Of a DNA stretch of 64,000 nucleotides, positions 51,412-62,600 are shown in pieces (within the stretch, counting starts at the first letter, position 1; the number at the start of each line of letters is the position of its first letter). A program made the position numbers and the translations under genes. The DNA comes from Psettodes erumei (taxonomy: Eukaryota; Chordata; Actinopteri; Pleuronectiformes; Psettodidae), in NCBI GenBank assembly GCA_016785225.1, contig JAFBJZ010000781.1:3906001-3970000 (forward strand), given 5' to 3'. The notes beneath the pieces were generated by a model. That model saw nothing but the letters and a program-made list of their open reading frames with translations, was not told where the DNA came from and made no database searches.

Positions 51412-52204
51412 CTCTCTGGCTTGGACCCTTGAAAACAGTTTTGTACTTTGTTACACACTGGTGCCTTTTTATGTCTTACAGTCAAATAGACCCAGCTTCC
51501 TCATACGAGGACAGAATTTAATCAAAAACTACTTTGTGCTCAAAGACAATTTTTAGTTTTTATATTCTCCTGCTAATCCCGAACAGAGAGGCAAAATTAA
51601 AAATACATACAAAATCAAATCGCGGGTCTCAGCAGGTTAATCCTAAGCTTCTCTGCCCTTGTGTCTGACTGACTCAGCTGGCATGTTTTTGCCAGTCAGC
51701 AGCCAGCCCAGCCAAGCAAAGTGCTGAGAGGGGCTTTCCTGGGCCTCCAGGGCCTTCCTCACACTATGAGGTAAGATGCCTAAAATGCATATTGACAACC
51801 GAAATACCTACCAACCAATTCAACACACCACATTTAAAGAAGCCCTTGAGGCTAATTTCAGTTTTGTCAGGTGTTTTTGTACAAGGTAAACCTACGGGTG
51901 CAGGTGCTGCCGCCCTACAGGACTCGGTCTGAAAAAAACACACTAGAACATTTTAATAGAAAGAACACTATGCTGCCTGTCACCTGCTTAGCACTAATCT
52001 AAAGGAAGCACTGAAGGCAATACACTAACTCCATTCACTTTTTTCTCCAAACATTATATTTTATTTCTCAACAACTAATATACTCAAGCAACACACATAC
52101 ACCACAGTACTGAGCACACCCATCTAAAAATGTTAAATGTGAATTGCTGTTAGGTGTATTTGTTGTTTCTGTGGTGGAAAGATTGGCGACATTGCAACAA
52201 TTGA

Positions 52205-52345
52205 TCAGTTGTTAGCATGTGAAAATCCAGTGTGTGTTGGTGAGCCATACTTAACTTCTGCTGTACAGTGGCCCGTCCTTGCTCAGGCTGCCTGTCGCTG
52301 CTGCTGCTTCTTCAGGGCGCTCCTCAGACTGCATGAGGGCAAGAT
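52205..52345 (-). pseudogene. Decayed copy of an ep400 exon and its intron flank
   Basis: It aligns with 54924-55112, which is ep400 exon w27 plus downstream intron. Shared blocks on the plus strand include ttgttagc-tgtga-aatccag, cagtggcc-gtccttgct and gctgctgctgcttcttca. The copy has an internal deletion and altered frame, and its donor reads AAG|TT instead of AAG|GT. It is preceded on the minus strand by a long T tract. It lies about 300 bp beyond the proposed ep400 poly(A) signal. Confidence 0.8.
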
Positions 52346-52480
52346 GCTTTAAAAAAAAAAAAAAAAAAAGCACAGCAACAACCAAACCGACTGCAGATTT
52401 ACAGAAGCCTTTGACGTCCATTTCTTTGTCAAGCGTTTTTGTCCAGCTGAAACCTACCGGTCCAGGTCTTGCCTCCGTGC

Positions 52481-52516
52481 GTTCTATTAATATAGAACTA
52501 TGCATCAAAAGATGCA
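52481..52516. repeat. Two adjacent short hairpins
   Basis: GTTCTAT-TAAT-ATAGAAC (52481-52498) and TGCATC-AAAA-GATGCA (52501-52516) are perfect inverted repeats two bases apart. Confidence 0.9.
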
Positions 52517-52668
52517 CAGTGTGTGAGACTGCAAAGAACGTGTGTGTGCTGTGACAAAATCCGGACGTGTTAGAAGAATTCACAAGATGTCCATGTACTT
52601 ACAACGGATTTAATGGAGAAAAAAAATCTAAGGAAAAAAAGATGAATTTGTATATAAAAACAAAACAC

Positions 52669-52674
52669 TTTATT
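52669..52674 (-). promoter_or_regulatory. Poly(A) signal AATAAA, distal
   Basis: TTTATT on the plus strand reads AATAAAGTGTTTTG on the minus strand, followed by T-rich sequence. This is the preferred 3' end of ep400. Confidence 0.55.
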
Positions 52675-53394
52675 ACAATTAGGCTGAAAAAACCCAATGA
52701 AAACACAACTACTTTACAAGTACAAATGTTTTTGTTGATATTTACAGTTTTTTTTCTCTTTGACATTAATAAAAAAAGACAATTTATGAGAAAACACAAA
52801 ATACTAAAGTACATGTTGACAGTGTATTTGCTGCAATAAAAAACAAATGACTAAAGGAACGTGCATTATTCTCCATTCAATATCTATAGACAACAAGGGA
52901 ATCAGACATAAAAGGGACTATTTGTGAATACACTTATTCTAATGGACAGCTCCTTCCCCAATGCAAAATTACCCATAAGCCTCAGCCTCCTATCTGTTGA
53001 GCAATATAATCATCACTTTGACGACACGTCGTGTCTATTCGATGCATTGTGCCATAGATGTGGGGGAAATTTGAAAGGTGTGATTATTTCATGAAACATT
53101 CCACATTTCATGACTTAAATAAAGAACTAAAGTAACATCGTTGATTCACGAATGCAAAATTATAGATCTCACCAGAGTAACGGGCAGCTTGATCTGCCGA
53201 AACAGTTTAGGTGTGATTATCAAAATGGTGAGGTGTGTTACGCTGCGCTGAGTTCTGCTCAGGTTGTGGCGGTGTGGTTAATCGCGTGGCAGGACATCTG
53301 CCGCTGCCCTCAGCCGCTGTGGGATCCATAAGAATGCTTCAGCACAACCGCACTGTTACACGTGTACTGCAGAAACACACGTGTTCCATTCAGT

Positions 53395-53400
53395 TTTATT
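53395..53400 (-). promoter_or_regulatory. Poly(A) signal AATAAA, proximal, close to the stop
   Basis: AATAAA occurs 13 nt after the ep400 stop codon. Its use would give a 3' UTR of only a few tens of bases. It may be fortuitous. Confidence 0.3.
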
Positions 53401-53412
53401 AGTGTGGCTGCC

Positions 53413-53733
53413 CTAGCTGCTCCCCCCGCTGGGTTTGGCGGGAGTCTTGGCCCTGATGCCCCCCTGCCGAGCTTGACCCTTGGTGGGCTGTTGGGGCTGA
53501 GCGGGCTGCTGCACCGGGGACTCGGCGGCAGAAGGTGCCGTCGGCTGCTGGGCGGGGCTGTGGGGGGGAGGTGTCTGGATTTGGGGTGAGGCGGCCGCAG
53601 TCACCACCTGCTGCTGGATGATCTTCTGCTGGACGACCTGGGCTGTCGCCGTCCCAGCGGGAATCATCTGCACCTGAGCGGGAGCTGATGTGGCCGCCTG
53701 GGTCAGAGTCACGGTCTGAGGCTGCGCCTGGAT
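53413..53733 (-). CDS. ep400: ep400 exon w30 (last, with stop codon)
   Basis: The 321-nt coding part encodes IQAQPQTVTLTQAATSAPAQ, VQMIPAGTATAQVVQQKIIQ, a Pro/Gln-rich stretch, and RAKTPAKPSGGSS before TAG at 53415-53413. VQMIPAxTATAQVVQQK-IQQQVVT is diagnostic for the EP400 C-terminus. Confidence 0.96.
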   Translation of the reverse strand: MQAQPQTVTLTQAATSAPAQVQMIPAGTATAQVVQQKIIQQQVVTAAASPQIQTPPPHSPAQQPTAPSAAESPVQQPAQPQQPTKGQARQGGIRAKTPAKPSGGSS

Positions 53734-56238
53734 CTGAAGCGAAACAAACCACAGGATGCAACGTCTGAGGAAACTGAGGTGGGAATGCTGCCTCCTGCAG
53801 AAGCTGAACTGCGTTGCTGCCTCGAATGTGCATTGAGACAAGGCGCCTCATCAACTGCTCTCAATCAGCTGTGTGTGCCTGCACTCAGAGGTCGCCATGG
53901 TGATACACCGGCCGCAGTTTTAATTAACAGAGGGAGAAAGGCTGTGCTGATATTTCTACAAAGAGCATCAGAACACTTGGCTCAAGACATAAGAATGTCA
54001 TTCACGGAGCTAACATGAAAATGACTAAAAGATGGCGGTTTAAAAAGCCCCCACGTCTGTGGTGTTGCTCAGGATGTAGTGGAGGAGTTGATGGGACCTC
54101 TTGTCTCTTAAGGACCGACTTTTCATAAACTTTAAATCTGATCGCTCAGGGAGACACGCGGGAGTGATGTCACCCACTCCTGCCGCTCTCATACACACCC
54201 ATTACTAAAAAAAAATTATCAAACCTAAACTGTGGAAACCTGTAGAAGATATGAAAAGACTAATACAGCGGTATTGGCTGAAGGCGCTCCGACCCGTTTA
54301 AAGTTTGAATGATGCTTCCTGCTGATGCAGCTGAACATGAAACGGGAGGAGGTTTTACAAGCATTAAAGAATCAATGAATGTCCAATGAGAAAACTTTCT
54401 AATAATAACACATCTTTCTTGAACCTTATGAACGTGTTTGTAATCCCAGACCAAACTTTTGCCTCCTGTTTTAGAGGTTCAGTCTAAAACCTTACCTGCT
54501 GAGGAGAAGACACGATTTGTTGAATATTGGCCACGGTGGTTTGCTGCTGCACTATTTGTGGGAGCTTAGTCATCTGATAACAGAAGTAAACAAGAAAATC
54601 TAATATTGATAAACAAATCCATTGTTTGCCTGCAAATATTTACTTAGGGATAGTGATTGTCACTGATCACGTACCTGGATTTGCTGGGCTCCAGTGGGTT
54701 TCTGAGCCTGTGCGATGGATGTAGCAAAGAACTGGGTTTTGATGCCTGGTTGGAGTTGGGTTGTGGTAGCGTAGGTCACCTTCTGCTGCGGCTGCGGGGT
54801 CGGCTGGGCTGCCTGCACCGTCACCTGCTGGGCGCCGATCTAAAGGAAGTGTTGTCGCGTTCCGTTAAGTGTATTCGTTGCTTCCGTTGTGCGCCGACCG
54901 GCAATGTGCGCCTCACAAATGACGAGTTGTTAGCGTGTGATAATCCAGTGTGTGTGGGTGGGGCACGTTTACCTTCTGCTGCACAGTGGCCTGTCCTTGC
55001 TGCGGCTGCCCTGCTTTCTGCTGAGCTGCAGCTGCTGCCTGTACGGCCGCTGCCTGTTGCTGCTGCTGCTTCTTCATCTGAAGCAGCTGCTGGACCTGCA
55101 TCTGGGGGAAGGATGGTGTCAGCACAGGCCCACCTGACAGAGGAGAGAAAAAAAATGGCATATCAGAACAAGTCTGTAATAATAATAACAGCATATTTTG
55201 TTACAGTAATGGGATGCCACTGTGTCTAACAGATGAGGCGGGCAACAAACTGTGTTGCCTGTTTTGATCTGTATTCCAGTCAGTGGTGCAAAAACAGGCA
55301 TATGAGTTAAAAAAAACAGCTCAGAATTCTAAACCATTCAATGGCTTGTCAAAACCCACAAGGACAGTGATCCAATAAGACACACCTGTTTTCTGGGCCT
55401 GACCAATAGCCACGCTAATGCCTGCTACAGTGACCGGCAGAGTGGTGACGACCGGCCGATGAGACCACGGCCGGCACGGAGACCACGGGAGGCTTGGTGA
55501 GGGTCACCTGGGCGGTCTGTCCTGCCTGGGCCTGAATCTGACCCTGTGTGGGCATTCGGGTCTGTGAGGAGACAAGGATGTTCAGAAGAAAATGATTTGG
55601 CTGAACGACTGAGCGCGGTGGACAAAACTCAGCAATGTCTGTCATTAACGTGCCACTTCATCACTTCTTCTGATGTTATACATCAACCACTTGTCATCAG
55701 TGTTGCTAATTCTGTAACGTGTCATAAAACGACCTTTCACACTCTTACCAGTCTGGCCACCTGCAGGTTGGTCACGGTGGTGCCGGTCAGCACGGCTCCA
55801 GGTCTGGTCGCTGCCACAGCTGCGAGCTGGGGGTTGGCTTGGGAAGCCTGTGCAGGCTGCACCTGGGCCCCCTGCTGGGCCCCTGCAGCCTGCTGGCCCT
55901 GGGCCGCTGCTGCTGCCACTGCTGCAGCTACTTGCTGCTGCTGCTGCTGTTGCTGCTGCAGCTGCAGCTTATGCTTGTGCATCTTTAACAACTCCTAGAA
56001 GGAGAAATTATTAGTCACAAGAGGAGCTAGGTATGCACATATTATAACCCTTACATCGTTACAGTGTATTGTTTATTGGATAAATGTGAAAACCTGCATT
56101 CAATATCACCATACCAAGAAAAAAAGCCATTACTGCCTATCAGCTTTATCCAAATGGCTGCTTTTTGTGGGTGAATGCTGGCGGGAGAGTACCTGGGGTT
56201 TTCCTACAGCTTTGATCTGTGGGGAAGCAGCCTGCTGT

Positions 56239-56270
<32 letters not shown>

Positions 56271-56657
56271 CTGGAGCTGTTGCTGTCGGAGCAACTGCAG
56301 CTGGGCCGTGGTGAGAGGCTTTCCTTGTTGCAGCTGCATCCCTGTGGCTGGGGAACGGGGCAGGAGATGGGTCAGATCTGTCGAGCAGTGTCGGGTACAC
56401 GAGGGACGGCTTACGAGAGATGAGTTGAGTACCTGGCGGGACCTGAGTGACCAGTGGGCGAGTCTGCGACTGCACGGGGCTCAGCGTGGTAGAAACTACC
56501 GCAGATGCTGTCACTGGGGTAACGGCCCGGACACCCTGCCCCGTTGCTATGGCGACCACCTCAGCAGGGGAAGCAGCAGCCGTGACGGCCCTCTGTTGTG
56601 CGTGGACCACCTGGGCTCCAGCTGCACCAGCAGGCTGGACCAAAAGCAACATTAACA

Positions 56658-56693
<36 letters not shown>

Positions 56694-59600
56694 GAGCAAA
56701 GGTCTTAAATGCTTGGAATGATCATTTTGTCTACAGGGTGGAGTGGGTGTACATTCTGCTTCATGCCATTTCAAAGGCTATTTGCGTCATGAATCGCCGT
56801 TAGTCAGTATGTGGCTGTGCACGGCTGAGCGGCAGTGATAACTGAACATGACTCACAGACAGGGTGCCTGGTATGACTGGAGACGTCAGGCGTTTGTTGG
56901 CCTGGAAGGGACTTGGAGGAACTCCAGCTACTGTGTTCACAATCACATTCCCCCCTACAGTCGCTGGAAGAGACAAAAAGAAATTAATTAACCGCTGGAA
57001 CGCCAGCGGCTTTGGATGGAGGAGCGCATGAGTGTCAACATACCAGCTTGGATGGTTGTGCCCACAGTGGCATTTTTTATGGCTCCAGCCTGAAAAAAAA
57101 AGGAAACAGAAGATATGTTTAAGAGCCTTCACTGGGAAAAGCGGCTTCCCTTGCATCTCAGTATATGGTGAGGCGGATTGGTGGAGGAGGTTTTGATTCT
57201 CACCAGAACAGCTGCATTAGGCACGGCAGCACCTCCAGCCACCGCGGCAGCCTGAGGGACCTGAGCCTGGGCCTGGCCGGCGGCAGGGGCCTGGGCCTGG
57301 CTCGGTGCAGCCTGGGCCTGGGGGGCTCCAGCCTGCTGCTGCTGGGCCAACTGCTGAGCCTTCTGCTGCTCTGCAAGGGCCTGAACACACACGCACACTT
57401 TTAGTTACACATTCCTTTTGTTCTGGACAGTACATGTCGGCACACATGCAGTATTTGGACATACCAGCATAACTGCGTTTCAATGTAACAGTTGCAGAGA
57501 GAGAGATGGGCGACTATGTCTACCTTGGTGTAACACAAGCATGCAGGCTGTCAATCAAGTGAAGGCCAAAACAGCAGATTTCTCCGATTAGCTACGCTAT
57601 GCTGGCTCGTTGAAAGAACACCTGCACGGCATAACTCGTGGTTAAGACGTACATGTCTGCAAGCAGCGGTCGGCTCACCTTTTTCTCCTTGGCGATCCTT
57701 TCAGCACGTTGAGATGCCACCTGAATGGGAGGTAGGGGCTTGTCATAGCTGATCCCACTGAAGAAAAGAAACACAGATGTTATTACTTTTTCTTTGTTTT
57801 CCGAATTCAAACAAGACAAGTCCCAGAGACATCTTTTTTTAAAAAAACATGTGCCTGCTTCTCGTTCATAGCTTTTGTTAACCCGAAACTCCCCAGTCAT
57901 GTGAAAAATGCTCACATTTTTTCCACTATTTGCATCACAACTGATACTGGAATCACTGAGCAAAGTCTTAGCACCCCATTCCTGATAGAACTGCGCCTTT
58001 TGATATATAGCTTGTGCGCACTGAAGAAGAAAGCAAGGCACATAACAAGGATAAGATGGATAGAACGCACCTTTCTGCCAAAACTGATGCATGTTTGGGA
58101 TTCTTCTGGAACGGATTCATGCCGAGCCTGTGAATAGTAAAACTTAGATTAATGCATCTGAACTTCAGTCAGTTTTCTGTTGAGATAGAAAAGAATAGCT
58201 CGAAATGTGTCCGGTGTCTTGGTTTCTGTCAGTCGGGCTTTAGCACGCATTGCTTACCATACCACAGTGATTCATGTGCAATTTCAACATCGACCACAGA
58301 TTGAGTTAGTAACTCCACTGTTGTCATGTGAGACTGTTTACACTTTAGGATATGAAATAAGAGTCACGAAAAGCTTTTTGTAGTTGTGTAAATCTCCTTG
58401 CGTTCAGTGCTTACAGTGGTTTAATTGGGGGGCTCCTCTTGCTGGCAATGATCTTCATGAGTTCAAAGCGGCTGTTGTAGAGCTGAATATGAGTGGCGTT
58501 GTCATCCTGCGTGTAGATCTGACAGGTCCGCAGAGGACGACTGTTCTTGGACTGAGTTTGTGCACGAGAACGTGACAAAAAGAAACAGAAAAAAAAAAAC
58601 ACAAAAGTGAGGCCGGGAATCCAATGCCAAGAAATATCTATCAAGTCCAATAAGACCAAGGTAGGGTACCTTGTATATGCTCTTAGTTTTCTTCTTGGGG
58701 TTTGCCTCATACACCAACTGGAAAAAAAGCATGAGAATTGTTTTAGACAAGCAAGTTGAAGGTGAGTAAGCCAGTTTGACAGTAAAATCAGACTGTGCGT
58801 TGGTTACCTTGCCCTCCTCTCTGGGAATGATGACATTCTCGTAGCGGTTGCGACACTGTTTGGGCGAGCGGTAGATGCGGCTGCAGGAGTTGACCACGTC
58901 GCTCACCAGATCCCAGTTGGGAGTGTGGGCAGGAGACACCACTGTCAGGTTCAGCGGCAGCTCCAGCAGCTGCTTCACAGCCTGTCAGAGACATAAGTGG
59001 GATATTTGGACAGTCAATATAGTGCAGCTTCTTTCACAAGACAGATTTATGATTTTCCATCGATACATGATGGAAGGGCGTCGTCAGGTACCTGAAGCAG
59101 AGCCCAGTCTTCACTGATGAGCCACTCTGGGTTGTCCTGGCCGGCCTCCATGGCAGGTTTAACCAGCGAGGGTAAGGGCTTAGCAAAGGGTGCCTGCTGC
59201 TTCAGGGAGAAGTTCTTTTTCTGGTCCTTGCCCTCGCGGCGAACTTTGAGCATGCTGGCCTTTTCGAACAGGGAGCGTGGAGGAATGACCGTCTCCCCGT
59301 GGCCCTTCTTCTTCTTTCTGGCTGCTGCTGGACAAACGCACTCACGTGAGGACAGAGAAACATAAAGAGCATCTATCTGTTCCAAGTCTTTTCTAAAACT
59401 CCTTCCCTGACAATACACATTGCCTCAGTAAATGTCTAAATATCTAATTACAGAAGTTAACGAAGCCTTTAATGGTGACTCACCTGACGGGTCCATCTTC
59501 AGTCTCTTGTGCTCCTTGCGGATGTAGATAGGAGGCAGCTTGGACTCTGGCATGGGTGTGGTGTCATACATCAGCATCATTACAGAGTCAATGTAAATGT

Positions 59601-62600
59601 CGTTGTCATCCTGTGGCGGTGTGGGCGGAGTCCACAGCTGTGTTGGAAAAGATCATACTTTGGAACGTGGCCAGAGGACGGAGCAGGACTTTTATGACGT
59701 GCTTCAAGACAAGTCAACGAGGAAATCCCACACGATCCTGTTTTCTTCCAGTTACATCACATTTGGGGTCTTACCGGCATGATTTCTGTGTGGCCGTCCT
59801 CCGTGTCGAACACATACTCCTGTGGAAACACGGAGGAAAAGGTCTGTGTCGACAACAGCCCACACGCAACATGTTGTTTGATTAGCGGAGATCGCAGCTG
59901 CCACCTACCATGTTGTAGGCGTCCTCTCTGGTGTAAGTGAAGAGCTCTTCATCGCCCTCCATCATCTGCCGCTCCTTCTCCTCCTCCTTCAGCTTCTGCA
60001 GCTGCTGCAGCTCCCAGCCTCTCTTAGAGCACTCCAACCGCTCCTGAGGAAAATCAACACAGGACATGCATGCATCAGTCAAATTTATCAGGGAACACTG
60101 TGTACTGTAATTTACACTGAAATGCCAAATTCATTTAGCTGAAAAGTTGATTAATGAATAAAAGAAAACCTAAAACTATAAATATATGCCTCCAAACTAT
60201 ATAGTTAAAAAAATGTGTTGATTACATCACAGTTTAAATTACCTTGAGAGCAGTTTCATCATCACTGACGTGGAGGTACTCAAGGTAATGCAGGGCATAC
60301 CTTTCGATTGGTGTGAGCTGTTGGAGGGATAAGCAAATATAAACCCAGTGAGACAGAAAAACAGCATTCAATTCCAGCCTAATTTATTCCTGGTAATCCT
60401 TTTCCGCTTGAACCAGTTCCCAACAGGTTATAGAAACAGGAAAGCTACCTGTTCCATGACTGCATTCAGCTCCTCTATCTGAGCAGACTCTTCCTTGGCT
60501 TGGCCCTCTGACTCCTTGGTGTCTTCTGATGACTCTTTGCCTGCTAACTCCTCCTCCTGCTGCTGCTGCTCCTGCTGCGCGTCCTCCTCTGCCCGGGCAT
60601 CCAGGTTTATGCTGTGGAGAGCCTGGATGTAGGGCCTGGCCACTCTGGGCGAAATGGCCTCAGACGCCGACGGCTCCTGGTGAAGAACCACAAACTCCTC
60701 CACCTTCTCCCCTGATCCTGCCTCCACCTCAAACAGGTCCTGGATTGTCCGCTAGAAAATGCACAGCGTCAGGTCAGTTATTTCATATTCCATGTTGAAT
60801 AAAACTGTAGTAAACAGCCTTGATTCCGCTCATGCAGAAAGCAAAAACTTTACTGATTCATGCACAGGCTTTCATACTGTAGTTTGAATGAGTGTAACTA
60901 AAAGCAAATAGAAAGAAGGGGTTTTGTATAAGGTTTCTGAAACTGCAGAACAAGACCACGGTGAGTTATTCTTACTTGTGTGAGGAAAGCCAAGGTGTAG
61001 TCGGTACCCTGGGCAGCCACCTCTCTGATCAGGTCCTTTGTGCCATTCTTCAGCAACTTCTCTTCAATGGAGTTCCCACTCTCCAACCTGAGCCAGCACA
61101 AACACCAAAAGTAACCAAAAGTAGCGCCGCAGTGCTTCAGTTACAGCTTGTGTTTTACCACATAGGTGTTAAGAAATACGAAATGAAAAAGTAAAATACC
61201 GAATCACATTTCCCTGTACTAATAATGTCACCTGTATATGTGTATGTCCTTGGAACGTCCTATTTTGTCACACCACTCCTGGGTGCGGGCGTCCATGCTG
61301 GGATTGAGGTCAGTGTCATAGAAGATGATGGTGTCTGCGTCGAACACAGTCCCGACCGCAGAGCAGCAGCGGTTGGTCAGGATGCTGCAGAACACCCGCC
61401 TGTTCCTGTTAAACTTCTTCATATTCTCCTGCAGGGACACAACACAGTCACATGAATGATGATGTCTTTGCTTAGCTCAGCAGTTTGAAGCACACTCGAG
61501 GTTTTACAGTTTTTTCTGCAGCACATTAAGAATACATCATCTTCAGCCTCATTTATATGCAACAGGTAAATTACCCAAAGCCTCATTAAAGTGTCCACAT
61601 CTTTATTTTCTAATGGCAACACCAGGTCTAATTTACTGATCCAGGTTAACGTACCCGTCCGTGCTTCATAACTGTGACAATTTATGCCTGATTTTTTTTT
61701 TTTTTTAAAGATTTAATGCTGAGCGATGACTGAAGATGAGGTTATGTAACATGACTCATTCTGGCGTGTCAAATGACTTTGATGCCATATAACTACTGAT
61801 GTAAACATTTAACCTGCACACATGCAAGACAAAGGATGAAGAGTAAACGCAAGAAGTCCTCTTCTACTTATGTCTCACTTTGACAACTGCACATTTTTCA
61901 TTGTCACACAGAGCGGGTTATGAGCACAGCTCGCCAGAACCAGTTTAAACGGTGCTGATTTTACCTGTCTTTCATCAGGAGTGAAGCTTTCATCGAGTCG
62001 GACGTAAGTGAGCTGCCTGTAATCGAGGAAGGCCTCCAGGATGTCTAACATCTTCACCATCTGGGTGAAGATGAGGACGCGACGGCTCTCTGATCTGAGC
62101 TTCTGCAGCAGAATGGCAAGAGCTTCCAGTTTGCCTTTGGAAAAGAAAGTCATCAAAAGTTATTATTATTGGCCTGGTCAGACGTCTCAGTTTGTGGTGT
62201 TTCAGCAAGGTTTACCTCAACTGTAGAGGTGTACTTTACTTGCACAGTAATAACAATGTCTCCTTCAATAAGGGTCGGAGAGCCATTTTGCAAATGAACA
62301 GGCTATTCATTCATATTTATTTATTAAGTGCCGTGCTTACCTGAGTCCATCTGCATCAGCTGCAGGTCAGGAACATGGAAGAGACGCCGCGATGCCAAGC
62401 GATGGATGTCGGCACTGTGAGGGGCGGCGGCCTCTTGGAGCCAGACAGTGACGAGACTTCTGCTCAAGGCTGTAGGGAACCGGGGGATTGGCTGCGTACA
62501 GGTGAGGAGGTGGTGCGACAGCTGGAGGCACCACACATACCAGCCTGAAAGACAAAGATGATGGGTAAATATATGTACATCAGACCAGTCATTAACTGGA

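Larger units (their letters stand above)
32750..52200. other. Intergenic region between ep400 (right) and ncor2 (left)
   Basis: About 19 kb with no convincing protein-coding gene. ORFs are short, lack family resemblance and are interrupted by stops in every frame. Most of it is AT-rich and CpG-poor. Recognisable content is a TCTA repeat (33114-33143), dispersed-repeat copies (39.43-39.72, 42.37-42.70 and 46.01-46.33 kb), an inverted repeat (42039-42123), a GT repeat (43967-43995), an AAT repeat (46507-46537), CpG islets near 47.0-47.4 and 48.2 kb, an RFX-type palindrome (49177-49190), a tRNA-like sequence (50862-50938) and a Tc1 remnant (51080-51411). Confidence 0.7.
52650..53412 (-). other. 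ep400: ep400 3' UTR (proposed extent)
   Basis: This follows the stop codon at 53415-53413. The left part is A/T-rich and ends near a canonical AATAAA (minus strand, 52674-52669) with a GT/T-rich stretch after it. No splice sites or coding resemblance were seen. The left boundary is inferred from the signal. Confidence 0.55.

Noticed and set aside
55101..55103. Alternative acceptor for ep400 exon w27 at ccccag before ATGCAG
   Set aside because: It would not match the phase of w26. The upstream acceptor ctctgtcag gives the expected QKTGGPVLTPSFPQ join.
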